Shown here: positions 7,362 through 15,481 of the stretch, in pieces
Numbering within the stretch: position 1 is the first letter of the stretch
Layout of the letters: each line of letters opens with the position of its first letter
DNA from: Caldifarciminota bacterium
GTDB taxonomy: Bacteria > Hydrothermota > Tepidihabitantia > SM23-42
NCBI GenBank assembly: GCA_020341755.1
Contig: CP070834.1
Location: 56,537-93,446 of the forward strand
Length of the DNA stretch: 36,910 bases
Reading direction: 5' to 3'
Notes under the pieces: model-generated
What the model saw: the letters and a program-made list of their open reading frames with translations, nothing else
What the model was told of the DNA's origin: nothing
Database searches by the model: none
Program-made: the position numbers and the translations under genes

Positions 7362-8366
7362 ATGAGCAGATATATAAAAATAGGACATGAAGGGATTGAA
7401 CTCGAACTGCCGGTCCATGCCCTGTACCTGTACCGCGATAATGAACAACTGCTGAACAACATCGCATCGTTAATAACCGAAGGGAACGTTCGAAAAGAGA
7501 AATGTGTCTTCGTTGGATCAGCGAGTGACTGCAAGCAACTCAAAAAGAAATTCAAAAAAAATATCACAACCGTCAGCAAAAAAATACCTGCACCGGAATT
7601 CATACCCTGGTTAAAACGCCAATACGACAAGTTGCCCAAACAGTACAACGGGCTGAGGGTCTTTCTCGACAGCGAGACTTCATACATCGAGTATGAGGAT
7701 ATTCTCGATGATTTCCATACCCGACCGGATCTGCGGCTCTTCCTGCTCTGCCAGTACCACATCGAGACCATCGCAACGGATCACCTGCTCAACATCCTGA
7801 AAATTCATCCCTATGTCTTTATCGAACATCTCCTGAAACCCAACTGCTTCTACACGAGGTTGAAACACAGGATCTGGATCGACCCGCTGACCGGGATATT
7901 TAATCGCCGATATTTTGAGAACCAGCTCAGCAAGGAACTCCAGCGTGCATCCCGCTATGAACATACCCTTTCTATCATGTTCATCGACATCGACCAATTT
8001 AAAAAGGTCAATGATGAATACGGACATGATAAGGGGGACAAAGTCCTGGTGGAGTTAGCGGGCATTCTCGAAAGAAGCATTCGCAGCATCGACGTCGTCG
8101 CACGGTATGGCGGCGATGAATTCGTGATTTTACTACCCGAGACTAAAAAGGCGAATGCGTTGCGTACGGGTGGGCGGATACTCGAGCATGTGCAGAACTT
8201 CGATTTTTTCAAGAGTGACCTGAAGATACATGATATCAGCATCTCGATCGGTGTCGCGGGTTTTCCGGAAGACGCAGGTGGTACCTACGAACTCATAAAA
8301 AAAGCAGATATTGCTCTGGTCAAGGTGAAAAAAGAAGGCGGCGGCAAGGTGCTGACCTGCGGGTAA
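7362..8366 (+). CDS. MEDS-domain diguanylate cyclase (GGDEF)
   Basis: A 334-residue two-domain protein. Residues of about 15-165 resemble the MEDS/DcmR sensory domain (HALYLYRDNEQLLNNI, a degraded RecA-like fold linked to sensing of C1 or small hydrophobic compounds). Residues of about 172-330 form a GGDEF domain. The active site GGDEF is intact at 250-254 and the inhibitory I-site RxxD is present at 241-244 (RSID), so it should make c-di-GMP under product control. No membrane segment or signal peptide is seen, so it acts in the cytoplasm. The ATG lies 1 nt after the aminotransferase stop. The frame opens at 7314, but the domain starts after 7362. The sensed ligand is unknown. Confidence 0.88.
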   Translation: MSRYIKIGHEGIELELPVHALYLYRDNEQLLNNIASLITEGNVRKEKCVFVGSASDCKQLKKKFKKNITTVSKKIPAPEFIPWLKRQYDKLPKQYNGLRVFLDSETSYIEYEDILDDFHTRPDLRLFLLCQYHIETIATDHLLNILKIHPYVFIEHLLKPNCFYTRLKHRIWIDPLTGIFNRRYFENQLSKELQRASRYEHTLSIMFIDIDQFKKVNDEYGHDKGDKVLVELAGILERSIRSIDVVARYGGDEFVILLPETKKANALRTGGRILEHVQNFDFFKSDLKIHDISISIGVAGFPEDAGGTYELIKKADIALVKVKKEGGGKVLTCG

Positions 8367-8392
8367 TACATAATCCTTAAAGAGGAGGAAAG

Positions 8393-8842
8393 ATGGCGAT
8401 CACACCATTAGAAATACGGAAACAGGAATTCAGGAAGTCGTTACGGGGATATGAAGTACATGAGGTACGATCGTTCCTCGAGATGGTGTCAACTGAGATC
8501 GAAAGTCTGCTGAGGGACAATGCAAGCCTTAATGACCGCGTTAAGGACATGGATGCAAAAATTGAGGACTATCGGCGGATGGAACAGATTCTGCAGGATA
8601 CCCTGACGACTACGCAGAAGGCTGCCGATGATCTTAAAAGCGGCGCGCGGAAAGAAGCAGAAACGATCATGGCGAACGCACGGGTCGAAGCCCAGCGTTT
8701 TCTCAAAGAGGCACAGACCGAACTGGCGCGCATAAAGGAAGAAACCAAGATGATCGAGCACCAGAAGTTGATGCTCGTATCGGAATTCCGGGGACTCCTG
8801 GAATCGTACCTGCGCCTGCTTGAGCGGCTGGAGAAAAAGTGA
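8393..8842 (+). CDS. divIVA: DivIVA-domain protein
   Basis: A 149-residue coiled-coil protein. The N-terminal DivIVA lipid-binding domain is clear (ITPLEIRKQEFRKSLRGY, then EVRSFLEMV). A long coiled coil follows (about residues 30-148), rich in Ala, Glu, Lys and Arg. DivIVA proteins bind negatively curved membrane at poles and septa and recruit division or cell-wall factors. The length is close to the Gram-positive family, although BamD nearby argues for an outer membrane, as in deltaproteobacterial and candidate-phylum homologues. GAGGAGGA lies 3-4 nt before the ATG. The stop overlaps the start of the phosphorylase gene. Confidence 0.93.
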   Translation: MAITPLEIRKQEFRKSLRGYEVHEVRSFLEMVSTEIESLLRDNASLNDRVKDMDAKIEDYRRMEQILQDTLTTTQKAADDLKSGARKEAETIMANARVEAQRFLKEAQTELARIKEETKMIEHQKLMLVSEFRGLLESYLRLLERLEKK

Positions 8843-9651
8843 AACAAAAAGCGCGGGCAGCGCTTGACTACATACGGCAAAAAACGCGTATCCGCCCAAG
8901 CATCGGTATCATACTCGGTACCGGGCTGGGACAGCTCGCAAAAACGGTCAGGACTCCCTTATCCATACCGTACCATAGCATACCCCATTTCCCGGCAGCG
9001 ACGACTGAATCCCATGCAGGAAAACTCCTGTTCGGAAGCGTGAAGGGAAAAAAGGTTGTCCTCATGCAAGGTCGTTTTCATTATTACGAAGGTTACAGCG
9101 CACGGGAAATCACCCTCCCTATTCTGGTTATGAAACTGCTCGGCATCACGACGCTCATCATCTCCAATGCCTGCGGCGGTCTCAATCCCGCTTTCTCACC
9201 CGGCGATCTCATGGTGATCACCGATCATATCAACTTCATTCCCGATAATCCGCTGCGCGGCCGGCTGGACAAATCGCTCGGGCAGCGGTTCGTCGATATG
9301 CACAATTGCTACGACCCGGGACTTATCAAAACCGCTGTAAACTGTGCCCGGCAGCTGCGCATGCCGCTCGAAAGGGGTGTCTATGCAGCCCTGCCCGGCC
9401 CCAGTCTGGAAACGAAATCCGAGTACCGCTACCTGAGGTCCATCGGTGCCGATGCGGTCGGTATGTCGACCGCTCCCGAAGTGATCATGGCGCGTTTTCT
9501 AAAGATCCGGGTACTCGGAATATCGATCATCACCGACATGGGGGTCGCCGATGCTCTGAAACCGATAGGTGCAGCGCAGATCATCACGAACGCACGCAAA
9601 GCAGAGCCGAAACTCACCCGGCTTGTCGGACATATTATCAAAGACCTATGA
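8839..9651 (+). CDS. punA: Purine nucleoside phosphorylase (trimeric PNP/MTAP family)
   Basis: A 270-residue phosphorylase that splits purine nucleosides with phosphate into base and ribose-1-phosphate. Family motifs are GTGLGQL (phosphate loop), GRFHYYEGY, SNACGGLNP, GPSLETKSEYR (the Glu that contacts purine N1) and AVGMSTAPEV. The position equal to human PNP Asn243 is Asp here (D233, in IITDMGV). That change is found in 6-aminopurine-acting relatives and may widen use to adenosine or methylthioadenosine. The start is GTG, overlapping the DivIVA stop by 4 nt, and the stop overlaps the next ATG by 4 nt, so translation is coupled on both sides. Confidence 0.93.
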   Translation: MKQKARAALDYIRQKTRIRPSIGIILGTGLGQLAKTVRTPLSIPYHSIPHFPAATTESHAGKLLFGSVKGKKVVLMQGRFHYYEGYSAREITLPILVMKLLGITTLIISNACGGLNPAFSPGDLMVITDHINFIPDNPLRGRLDKSLGQRFVDMHNCYDPGLIKTAVNCARQLRMPLERGVYAALPGPSLETKSEYRYLRSIGADAVGMSTAPEVIMARFLKIRVLGISIITDMGVADALKPIGAAQIITNARKAEPKLTRLVGHIIKDL

Positions 9652-10553
9652 AAAGAACAGCATCTATAGTACGACATGCTTTTCTCCAGGTTTTAATCCT
9701 GATCCTCGGTCTTAACGTGTACTGCGCGAATACAGATGAGAGGATACACAGCGCCCGTCAGTTTATGAAGGAATGGAATTATGACCGCGCACTCACTGAA
9801 CTGATATCGTTCCGCAAGGATAAAAATGCAGAGATACAATATTTGTTGGGTTACTGCTACTTGAGGAAAAACGAATTTGGTGAAGCCGGACATTATTTCA
9901 GCCAGTCTCTCGCAATCTCTGAATTTTTCAAAGACAGCATCATCGATGTGTACAATACGCTCGCACAGAATGCGCTGAGGATCGATGAACCAGAACGTGC
10001 ACTGTTCTTATACGGCGAAGTAGCGAAACTCGTCCCCGCATACGAGCAGGCGAGTAATCTCCTCCTTGTCGGCGATCTTCATTACGAAAGGGGTAATTAC
10101 CCGGCTGCCCTTGAAGCGTACACTCGGGCGTTCGACATCGACAGCACCTCAGAGGTTGCGCAGAAGAAAATGCCGAGGTTCATCACCTCACTCAAGGAAT
10201 GCAATATGCTGGAACGAGCCTACGAACTCGCAACCAGGCAGTACGAAGCGCTCAAGACCGCCGCGAATCTGCTGCTCGTGAGTGAAATACGGTTCACCCT
10301 CGGTACGAAACTGTTCGCAGAAGGACGCGGGGACAGCGCACGGATATATTTTGAAATGATAATTGCGAACAATGACCCGAAATCCCTTATCGATGATGCA
10401 TATTTTTACTTGGGGGAAATCTTTTTTCAACAGAACAATTTTTCTGCCGCCCTCGATGCTTATAAAAAAGTGCTCCGGTTAAATCCGTATGAAAAGGGTG
10501 ACATCATCGTCAAAACAAAAGAACGTATCGATGAAATCAAGGAGATTCAATGA
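9648..10553 (+). CDS. Secreted TPR-repeat protein
   Basis: A 301-residue protein of unknown function. The frame is open far upstream, but that part lies inside the phosphorylase gene. The ATG at 9648, overlapping its stop by 4 nt, gives a clear Sec signal peptide (basic MKRTASIVRH, then hydrophobic residues to about 25). The rest is helical tetratricopeptide repeats, with typical spacing in ALTELISFRK, YLLGYCYLRKNEFGEAG, PAALEAYTRAFDID and SAALDAYKKVLRLNPYEKG. It sits directly before bamD with a 4-nt overlap, so it probably works in the periplasm, perhaps as an assembly or scaffold factor near the outer membrane machinery. Confidence 0.85.
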   Translation: MKRTASIVRHAFLQVLILILGLNVYCANTDERIHSARQFMKEWNYDRALTELISFRKDKNAEIQYLLGYCYLRKNEFGEAGHYFSQSLAISEFFKDSIIDVYNTLAQNALRIDEPERALFLYGEVAKLVPAYEQASNLLLVGDLHYERGNYPAALEAYTRAFDIDSTSEVAQKKMPRFITSLKECNMLERAYELATRQYEALKTAANLLLVSEIRFTLGTKLFAEGRGDSARIYFEMIIANNDPKSLIDDAYFYLGEIFFQQNNFSAALDAYKKVLRLNPYEKGDIIVKTKERIDEIKEIQ

Positions 10554-11317
10554 AGATAAGCTCAGCATTAGTACTTTCACTTGTTTTACTCATCTCGTGT
10601 GGCTCGAGACCTGCCCTGACACAACTCAGCGCCGAAGATGAATTCGAACGCGCCGTGGAATATTTTGACAACGAACAATACGATATTGCAGTCTTAGCGT
10701 TCGAACGGATACTCTTCTATCACCCAACATCAGAATTCGTCGACGATGCACAGTACTGGCTCGGCCGTTCGTATTATGCAAGCAAGGAGTACGATCAGGC
10801 GATCGCAGAATTCGATTATCTTATTAAGAATTTTTCTAAATCAAAATTCATCGAAGAAGCGTTTTTGTACAGGGCAAAATCCTACCTGATGAAAGCGCCG
10901 CCTTTCTACAAGGATCCTACGGAAATAGAACATGCCATAAATCTTTTCGACGATTTTCTCACGAGATTCCCCAATTCTGTTCATACCGATGATGTCAAAG
11001 ACCACATCCTCATGGCACGAAACCGTCTGGCAAAAAAGGAACTCGAAAACGGCAAACTGTATATCAAGATGGGTGAGGAAGATGCAGCGCTGTTGTACCT
11101 CATGTATATCGTAACGACATACCCGGAGACCGAATCCAGCAACGAAGCACGCTACCTTGCCGCTTCGATCTTCCAGTCAGAAGGACAGTACGATGATGCA
11201 ATAGAATTGTACGAGGAACTGCTCCAGGACGACGACTGGAAACAGAAGGCACAAAAGGCACTCGACAGTATCGAGCGACCTGCCGAAGAAGCGGGAAAAG
11301 AAGAAGAATCATCGTGA
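10550..11317 (+). CDS. bamD: Outer-membrane assembly lipoprotein BamD-like
   Basis: A 255-residue lipoprotein with signal peptide and lipobox ending in LLISC (Cys at residue 17), followed by at least five TPR-like helical pairs. The repeat set (AEDEFERAVEYFDNEQYD, PTSEFVDDAQYWLGRSYY, SKFIEEAFLYRAKSYL, SVHTDDVKDHI) matches the YfiO/BamD family in order and spacing. BamD works with BamA to insert beta-barrel proteins in the outer membrane. The C-terminus is a glutamate-rich tail. It is coupled to the TPR gene upstream (4-nt overlap) and followed 4 nt later by nadD. A generic outer-membrane TPR lipoprotein is the alternative. Confidence 0.85.
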   Translation: MKISSALVLSLVLLISCGSRPALTQLSAEDEFERAVEYFDNEQYDIAVLAFERILFYHPTSEFVDDAQYWLGRSYYASKEYDQAIAEFDYLIKNFSKSKFIEEAFLYRAKSYLMKAPPFYKDPTEIEHAINLFDDFLTRFPNSVHTDDVKDHILMARNRLAKKELENGKLYIKMGEEDAALLYLMYIVTTYPETESSNEARYLAASIFQSEGQYDDAIELYEELLQDDDWKQKAQKALDSIERPAEEAGKEEESS

Positions 11318-11321
11318 TACT

Positions 11322-11900
11322 ATGAGTAAAGGACAACGGGTCGGCATTTTCGGCGGACTCTTTGATCCACCTCACATCGGTCACTTGATCATCGCCCAGG
11401 CAGTACTCGACGAATTCCGGCTACACCAGATCATCTTCGTGCCGGCCGGTAATCCCCCTCATAAACGGGCACACTCTTCATACGCTGCTCGTTACCACAT
11501 GACCAAACTGGCGATCCGTGATAATAGATATTTTGCGATCAGCGATATTGAAAAACATATGCCGGGCAAAACCTATACCGTGGATGTCGTTGCGGCGCTG
11601 CGCGCGTCACTGCAGGCTCGACTCTATCTCATTATCGGCAGTGATCAATGGGAAGAGATCGGCACCTGGAAACGGCCCCAAGAATTGTTCAAACTGTGCC
11701 GGGTCATCGTCGCGCCGCGACCGGGTCATACCCTGGACACACACCGGCTCAGTCACCCCATGCTGCACGTCAGCAAAACACCCCTGCTGGACGTATCATC
11801 GACCATGATACGCAAAAAGATAAAAAACCATCACAGCATCATGTATTATGTACGTGCCGATGTGTTGAAGTATATCAAGAGAAAAAAACTGTACGGCTGA
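11322..11900 (+). CDS. nadD: Nicotinate-nucleotide adenylyltransferase
   Basis: A 192-residue enzyme joining nicotinate mononucleotide and ATP to give deamido-NAD. The nucleotidyl-transferase signature GGLFDPPHIGH is near the N-terminus, with HIGH as the catalytic motif. GNPPHK, the internal GSDQWEEI segment (usual GxDxxxxxxxW) and the C-terminal DVSSTMIRKKI complete the family pattern, and length is normal. It is the last gene of the slipin operon. Its stop lies one base from the stop of the convergent lipid kinase gene, with no visible terminator between them. Confidence 0.96.
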   Translation: MSKGQRVGIFGGLFDPPHIGHLIIAQAVLDEFRLHQIIFVPAGNPPHKRAHSSYAARYHMTKLAIRDNRYFAISDIEKHMPGKTYTVDVVAALRASLQARLYLIIGSDQWEEIGTWKRPQELFKLCRVIVAPRPGHTLDTHRLSHPMLHVSKTPLLDVSSTMIRKKIKNHHSIMYYVRADVLKYIKRKKLYG

Positions 11901-11901
11901 T

Positions 11902-12834
11902 TTACAGCGTACGCATTTTCAGGGCTTGGGGTAGGATCGTAACATTCACCTCCTGTGCCCGTTCCTCTTCGCCGTCCGCCTCGAGCAGGAATACCCGTTC
12001 GCTCTGGATCGCGAGTTCCCTGCCGCGCAGGTGGCGTACATTGCGATACTTCAAATGCCCTCCTGAATAGACCCTGCTGAGTACATGATAAACGAACTTG
12101 AATAAATTCGTATTGCGCACGTATATAAATTCAAAAATACCATCATCAACCCGCGCCATGGGCGCCATATGCATGCCGCCGCCGAAGAATTGCCCGTTGG
12201 CAGCACCGATGATCGTGATAAGGCTTGTGTCGACCTTGTGACGGTTCACCCAGATATGCAAATGCATTCTGCGGAACTGGATGAGTGCCATAAGGCTTGA
12301 CAATAAGAACGTGAGGAAACCGCCTAAGATCTTGGGCATTCTGTTGACGATCTGGACGACCTGACCGCCGAGCCCGATGTCCAGGACATTGGCAAAATAT
12401 CGCCGTTTAGTCCTGCCGCGTAGTTTCATTGCAACCCTTCCGATATCCATGGATCGCGTTTTCCTGCCGGCGATCACATCGATGGCTTGCCTGTAGCCGC
12501 TCGTGATGCCCAGGGTACGCGCGAAGTCACTGCCCGTACCGACCGGTATCAATGCAACCTCTGGCAGGTGTTTTACCACCGGCACACAGTTCATTACACC
12601 GTTCACGACTTCATTGAAGGTGCCGTCACCGCCCACCGAAGCGATAAGACGGGCACCTTTTTTCGTGACGCGTTCTGCGATGTGACAGGCATCATAGATC
12701 TTTTTGGTGAAATAGTGTTTTACCTGGAAGCCTCGTTCTGTGAGGTATCTTTTAATCTCGGGCCACTTCCGCCCTGCCCTACCATATGCAGCATGGGGAT
12801 TGATGATGACGTGAATCTCCCGCCCGGATGGCAT
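11902..12834 (-). CDS. Diacylglycerol-kinase-family lipid kinase (DgkB/YegS-like)
   Basis: A 310-residue cytoplasmic lipid kinase. The catalytic domain holds the family glycine loop SVGGDGTFNEVVNGV (about residues 66-80), the N-terminal INPHAAYGRAG and PVGTGSDFARTLG. The C-terminal half is the beta-rich domain ending in a long-chain binding fold. Members phosphorylate diacylglycerol or related lipids for phospholipid recycling, and the exact lipid is not readable here. The ATG is 5 nt after a -10 box with no Shine-Dalgarno site, so the mRNA should be leaderless. It is a one-gene unit, divergent from polA. Confidence 0.93.
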   Translation of the reverse strand: MPSGREIHVIINPHAAYGRAGRKWPEIKRYLTERGFQVKHYFTKKIYDACHIAERVTKKGARLIASVGGDGTFNEVVNGVMNCVPVVKHLPEVALIPVGTGSDFARTLGITSGYRQAIDVIAGRKTRSMDIGRVAMKLRGRTKRRYFANVLDIGLGGQVVQIVNRMPKILGGFLTFLLSSLMALIQFRRMHLHIWVNRHKVDTSLITIIGAANGQFFGGGMHMAPMARVDDGIFEFIYVRNTNLFKFVYHVLSRVYSGGHLKYRNVRHLRGRELAIQSERVFLLEADGEEERAQEVNVTILPQALKMRTL

Positions 12835-12839
12835 GCAGA

Positions 12840-12867
12840 ATGATAATCAATATGAACAGGGTGTCAA
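12840..12867 (-). promoter_or_regulatory. Promoter of lipid kinase gene (leaderless)
   Basis: Minus strand: TTGACA (12862-12867), 16 bp spacer, TATCAT (12840-12845), 5 nt, then ATG at 12834. The remaining ~100 nt to the divergent polA promoter holds no gene or motif I can support. Confidence 0.7.
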
Positions 12868-12968
12868 GACAAAGCAGATGTGAGATACTGGATACTAGTG
12901 AAAAATGCATCAATCGTTTGAGTTTTTTCTTTCGCATTACGCTATTCGTGATACGGTATGCCTGCCCC

Positions 12969-12996
12969 TTGCTTGCGGTAGCATATTGCATATAAT
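12969..12996 (+). promoter_or_regulatory. Promoter of polA (leaderless)
   Basis: TTGCTT (12969-12974), 16 bp spacer, perfect TATAAT (12991-12996), 5 nt (TCTCC), then the polA ATG at 13002. No Shine-Dalgarno sequence fits between -10 and the start. Confidence 0.7.
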
Positions 12997-13001
12997 TCTC
13001 C

Positions 13002-15449
13002 ATGCCGAAGACGTTCGTGCTGATCGATGCCCATTCGATCATCTACCGTTCATACTTTGCCTTCATCAACAACCCGCTTAAGAACAGCAAGGGCGTGACG
13101 ACCTCGGGTATCTACGGGTTCCTGAACACGCTCGAGAAGATAAAGGAGAATATCGGTAGAGACTTCATGGCGCTCGCCTATGATGCTCCGGGCAAGACCT
13201 TCCGCGATGAGGTCTTCGAGGAATACAAAGCGACCAGACCACCGCCGCCCGAAGACATCCCGTTCCAGGTCGAGACGGTCAAAGAGATATGCACCCTGCT
13301 CGGCATCCCGGGGTTCGAGCTTGAAGGCTATGAAGCCGATGACCTACTCGCCACTTTTGCTACCGTCTTGCAGAAACACGGGGAGGTGTATATCGTCACG
13401 TCGGATAAAGACCTCATGCAGCTCGTGAGCGACACCGTCTTCGTGTACGATGCCTACAAGAACCTCGTGTACACGAGAGATGAGGTCGTGAAGAAATTCG
13501 GCGTGCCGCCGGAGCGTATCGGAGATTATCTCGCCCTGACCGGTGATACGATCGATAATATACCGGGCGTGCCTGGGATCGGTCCCAAACGAGCAAAGAC
13601 CATTCTCGAACAGTACCCGACGTTCACGCAGGCAGTTGACCAGGAAAAACGCATTGCCGAACACCGGGACCAGGCGCTCCTGTCCCGGAAACTCGTAGAA
13701 CTCGAGTGCAAAGTACCACTCGATATCAGACCGAAAGACCTCTCTGTGAAAGACCCGGATATCGATAAACTGATGCCCATACTGCTCGACCTGGAACTCC
13801 ATTCGTACATCAAGATCATATCCCAACAGCAGCACACTGATGTTGAAGCCGTGGGAATTGAGGATACTACTTCTCTTGAGGTAGGCAACCTCGTCGGATT
13901 GGTATACGAAGATGATACCGTGCATCTATGCAGCAGTGACGAAACCGTTTACAAACTGCCTGCCGATCGCATACAGGCCGTGCTGCAGAACAAGAAGACC
14001 GTTATTGTGGGTTACGGCTTAAAGGATTTTATCAAAGAGACCGGTATAACAAAAGACCTGTTCGATGTCCAGATCGCGGCATGGCTCATCGACCCGAACA
14101 GGCGAAATTATAAATTGGAAGACATAGTGCTGCACACGTTGAACGAATACATGAGCCCTACACCCGCGAACGCATCGCACAGTCTGTACCGGCTCTATCC
14201 GAAGATCGCTGAGCAATTGGCAGACCAGAAAAAAGTATACACCGACATCGAGGCACCCCTGATCCCGGTCCTGGCACGCATGGAACAGCGCGGTATCATG
14301 ATCGATATGGACTATTTCAGCACCCTGAAAACAGAATTCACCATTGAGATTGATGATGTGGAAAAGGACATTCATAAGACCGCCGGAAAGAAATTCAATA
14401 TCAACTCACCCAAGCAGCTGGCAGGAGTATTGTTCGATGATCTGGGCTTAAAACCACTCAGACGTGGAAAGAGCCATTACTCCACGAGTGTCGATGTCCT
14501 GCAACAGCTCCGCAAGCAACATCCGCTGCCGGAAAAAATCCTCAAATACCGTGAATATACCAAGATCAGATCGACCTATATAGAACCGTTAATGGCTGCC
14601 GCCCAGAAAAACCGCATTCATACCACATTCAATCAAACCGGGACCGCGACCGGTCGCCTTTCCTCATCGAATCCCAATGTCCAGAACATACCAATCCGGA
14701 CCGATATTGGCCGCAGGATCAGAAAAGGATTCATCGCGGACAAAGGATTTGCCCTCGTTTCAGCTGATTACTCCCAGATAGAACTGCGTATATTGGCACA
14801 TATTACCGGTGACCAAACATTACAGCAGGCGTTCGAAGAGAACAAGGACATACACACCCATACTGCATCCCTGGTCTTGAAGATACCTGAGAAAGATGTC
14901 ACCCCCACGCACCGTCGCCTAGCAAAGGTCGTTAATTACGGACTCATCTACGGATTGAGCGATTACGGGCTGGCTCAGGGGCTCGATATCCCGCTCGAGC
15001 AGGCAACAGAATTCATGGAAACGTATTATACGTTGTATCCTGATGTCGCGGCATGGCGCGAACAGGCTATCCAGCAAGCAGAGGCTACTGGCTACACCCA
15101 GACCATGCTCGGTCGCAGACGACCCCTGCCCGAATTAAAGACAGGCAAACACCCGGTCCGGGAATTCGGCAAACGGGCAGCGATCAACACGCCCGTTCAG
15201 GGTACGGCTGCCGACCTTATCAAACTCGCCATGATCGCGGTCGAAAAAAGCCTCACGAAATCAGGCTTTCAGCGCGGTCTGCTCTTATCCATACACGACG
15301 AACTTGTTTTTGAGATCGAGAAAGACCGGCTCGATGATGCCGTCGGAATTATCAGGAATCGCATGGAAAATGCCCTGAAATTGACCGTTCCCATCCAGGT
15401 ATCCGTGGGTACGGGCCGGCATTGGGATGAAGCTCACTCTTTTTCTTGA
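13002..15449 (+). CDS. polA: DNA polymerase I (5' nuclease + polymerase, proofreading domain degenerate)
   Basis: An 815-residue family A polymerase for gap filling and primer removal. The 5' nuclease domain (about 1-270) holds GYEADDLLATFA and ITGDTIDNIPGVPGIGPKRA. The middle region (about 290-400) has the 3'-5' exonuclease fold but lacks the DxE motif of active proofreaders and is short, as in Taq and Bacillus-type enzymes. The polymerase domain has motif A (SADYSQIELRILAHITGD), the O-helix motif B (RRLAKVVNYGLIYG) and motif C (SIHDELVFEI). The residue matching E. coli Phe762 is Tyr646. The ATG lies 5 nt after a -10 box. The stop codon overlaps the -35 box of the rplM promoter. Confidence 0.98.
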   Translation: MPKTFVLIDAHSIIYRSYFAFINNPLKNSKGVTTSGIYGFLNTLEKIKENIGRDFMALAYDAPGKTFRDEVFEEYKATRPPPPEDIPFQVETVKEICTLLGIPGFELEGYEADDLLATFATVLQKHGEVYIVTSDKDLMQLVSDTVFVYDAYKNLVYTRDEVVKKFGVPPERIGDYLALTGDTIDNIPGVPGIGPKRAKTILEQYPTFTQAVDQEKRIAEHRDQALLSRKLVELECKVPLDIRPKDLSVKDPDIDKLMPILLDLELHSYIKIISQQQHTDVEAVGIEDTTSLEVGNLVGLVYEDDTVHLCSSDETVYKLPADRIQAVLQNKKTVIVGYGLKDFIKETGITKDLFDVQIAAWLIDPNRRNYKLEDIVLHTLNEYMSPTPANASHSLYRLYPKIAEQLADQKKVYTDIEAPLIPVLARMEQRGIMIDMDYFSTLKTEFTIEIDDVEKDIHKTAGKKFNINSPKQLAGVLFDDLGLKPLRRGKSHYSTSVDVLQQLRKQHPLPEKILKYREYTKIRSTYIEPLMAAAQKNRIHTTFNQTGTATGRLSSSNPNVQNIPIRTDIGRRIRKGFIADKGFALVSADYSQIELRILAHITGDQTLQQAFEENKDIHTHTASLVLKIPEKDVTPTHRRLAKVVNYGLIYGLSDYGLAQGLDIPLEQATEFMETYYTLYPDVAAWREQAIQQAEATGYTQTMLGRRRPLPELKTGKHPVREFGKRAAINTPVQGTAADLIKLAMIAVEKSLTKSGFQRGLLLSIHDELVFEIEKDRLDDAVGIIRNRMENALKLTVPIQVSVGTGRHWDEAHSFS

Positions 15450-15473
15450 CATTCCAGCAAATATCATTATAAT
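15446..15473 (+). promoter_or_regulatory. Promoter of rplM ribosomal operon (leaderless)
   Basis: TTGACA (15446-15451, containing the polA stop TGA at 15447-15449), 16 bp spacer, TATAAT (15468-15473), 8 nt, then ATG at 15482. The predicted leader is 0-2 nt. Confidence 0.75.
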
Positions 15474-15481
15474 AATCGTCT

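Noticed and set aside
9306-9647. 114-codon N-terminal extension of the TPR protein
   Set aside because: It lies in another frame within the phosphorylase gene. The real signal peptide starts at 9648.
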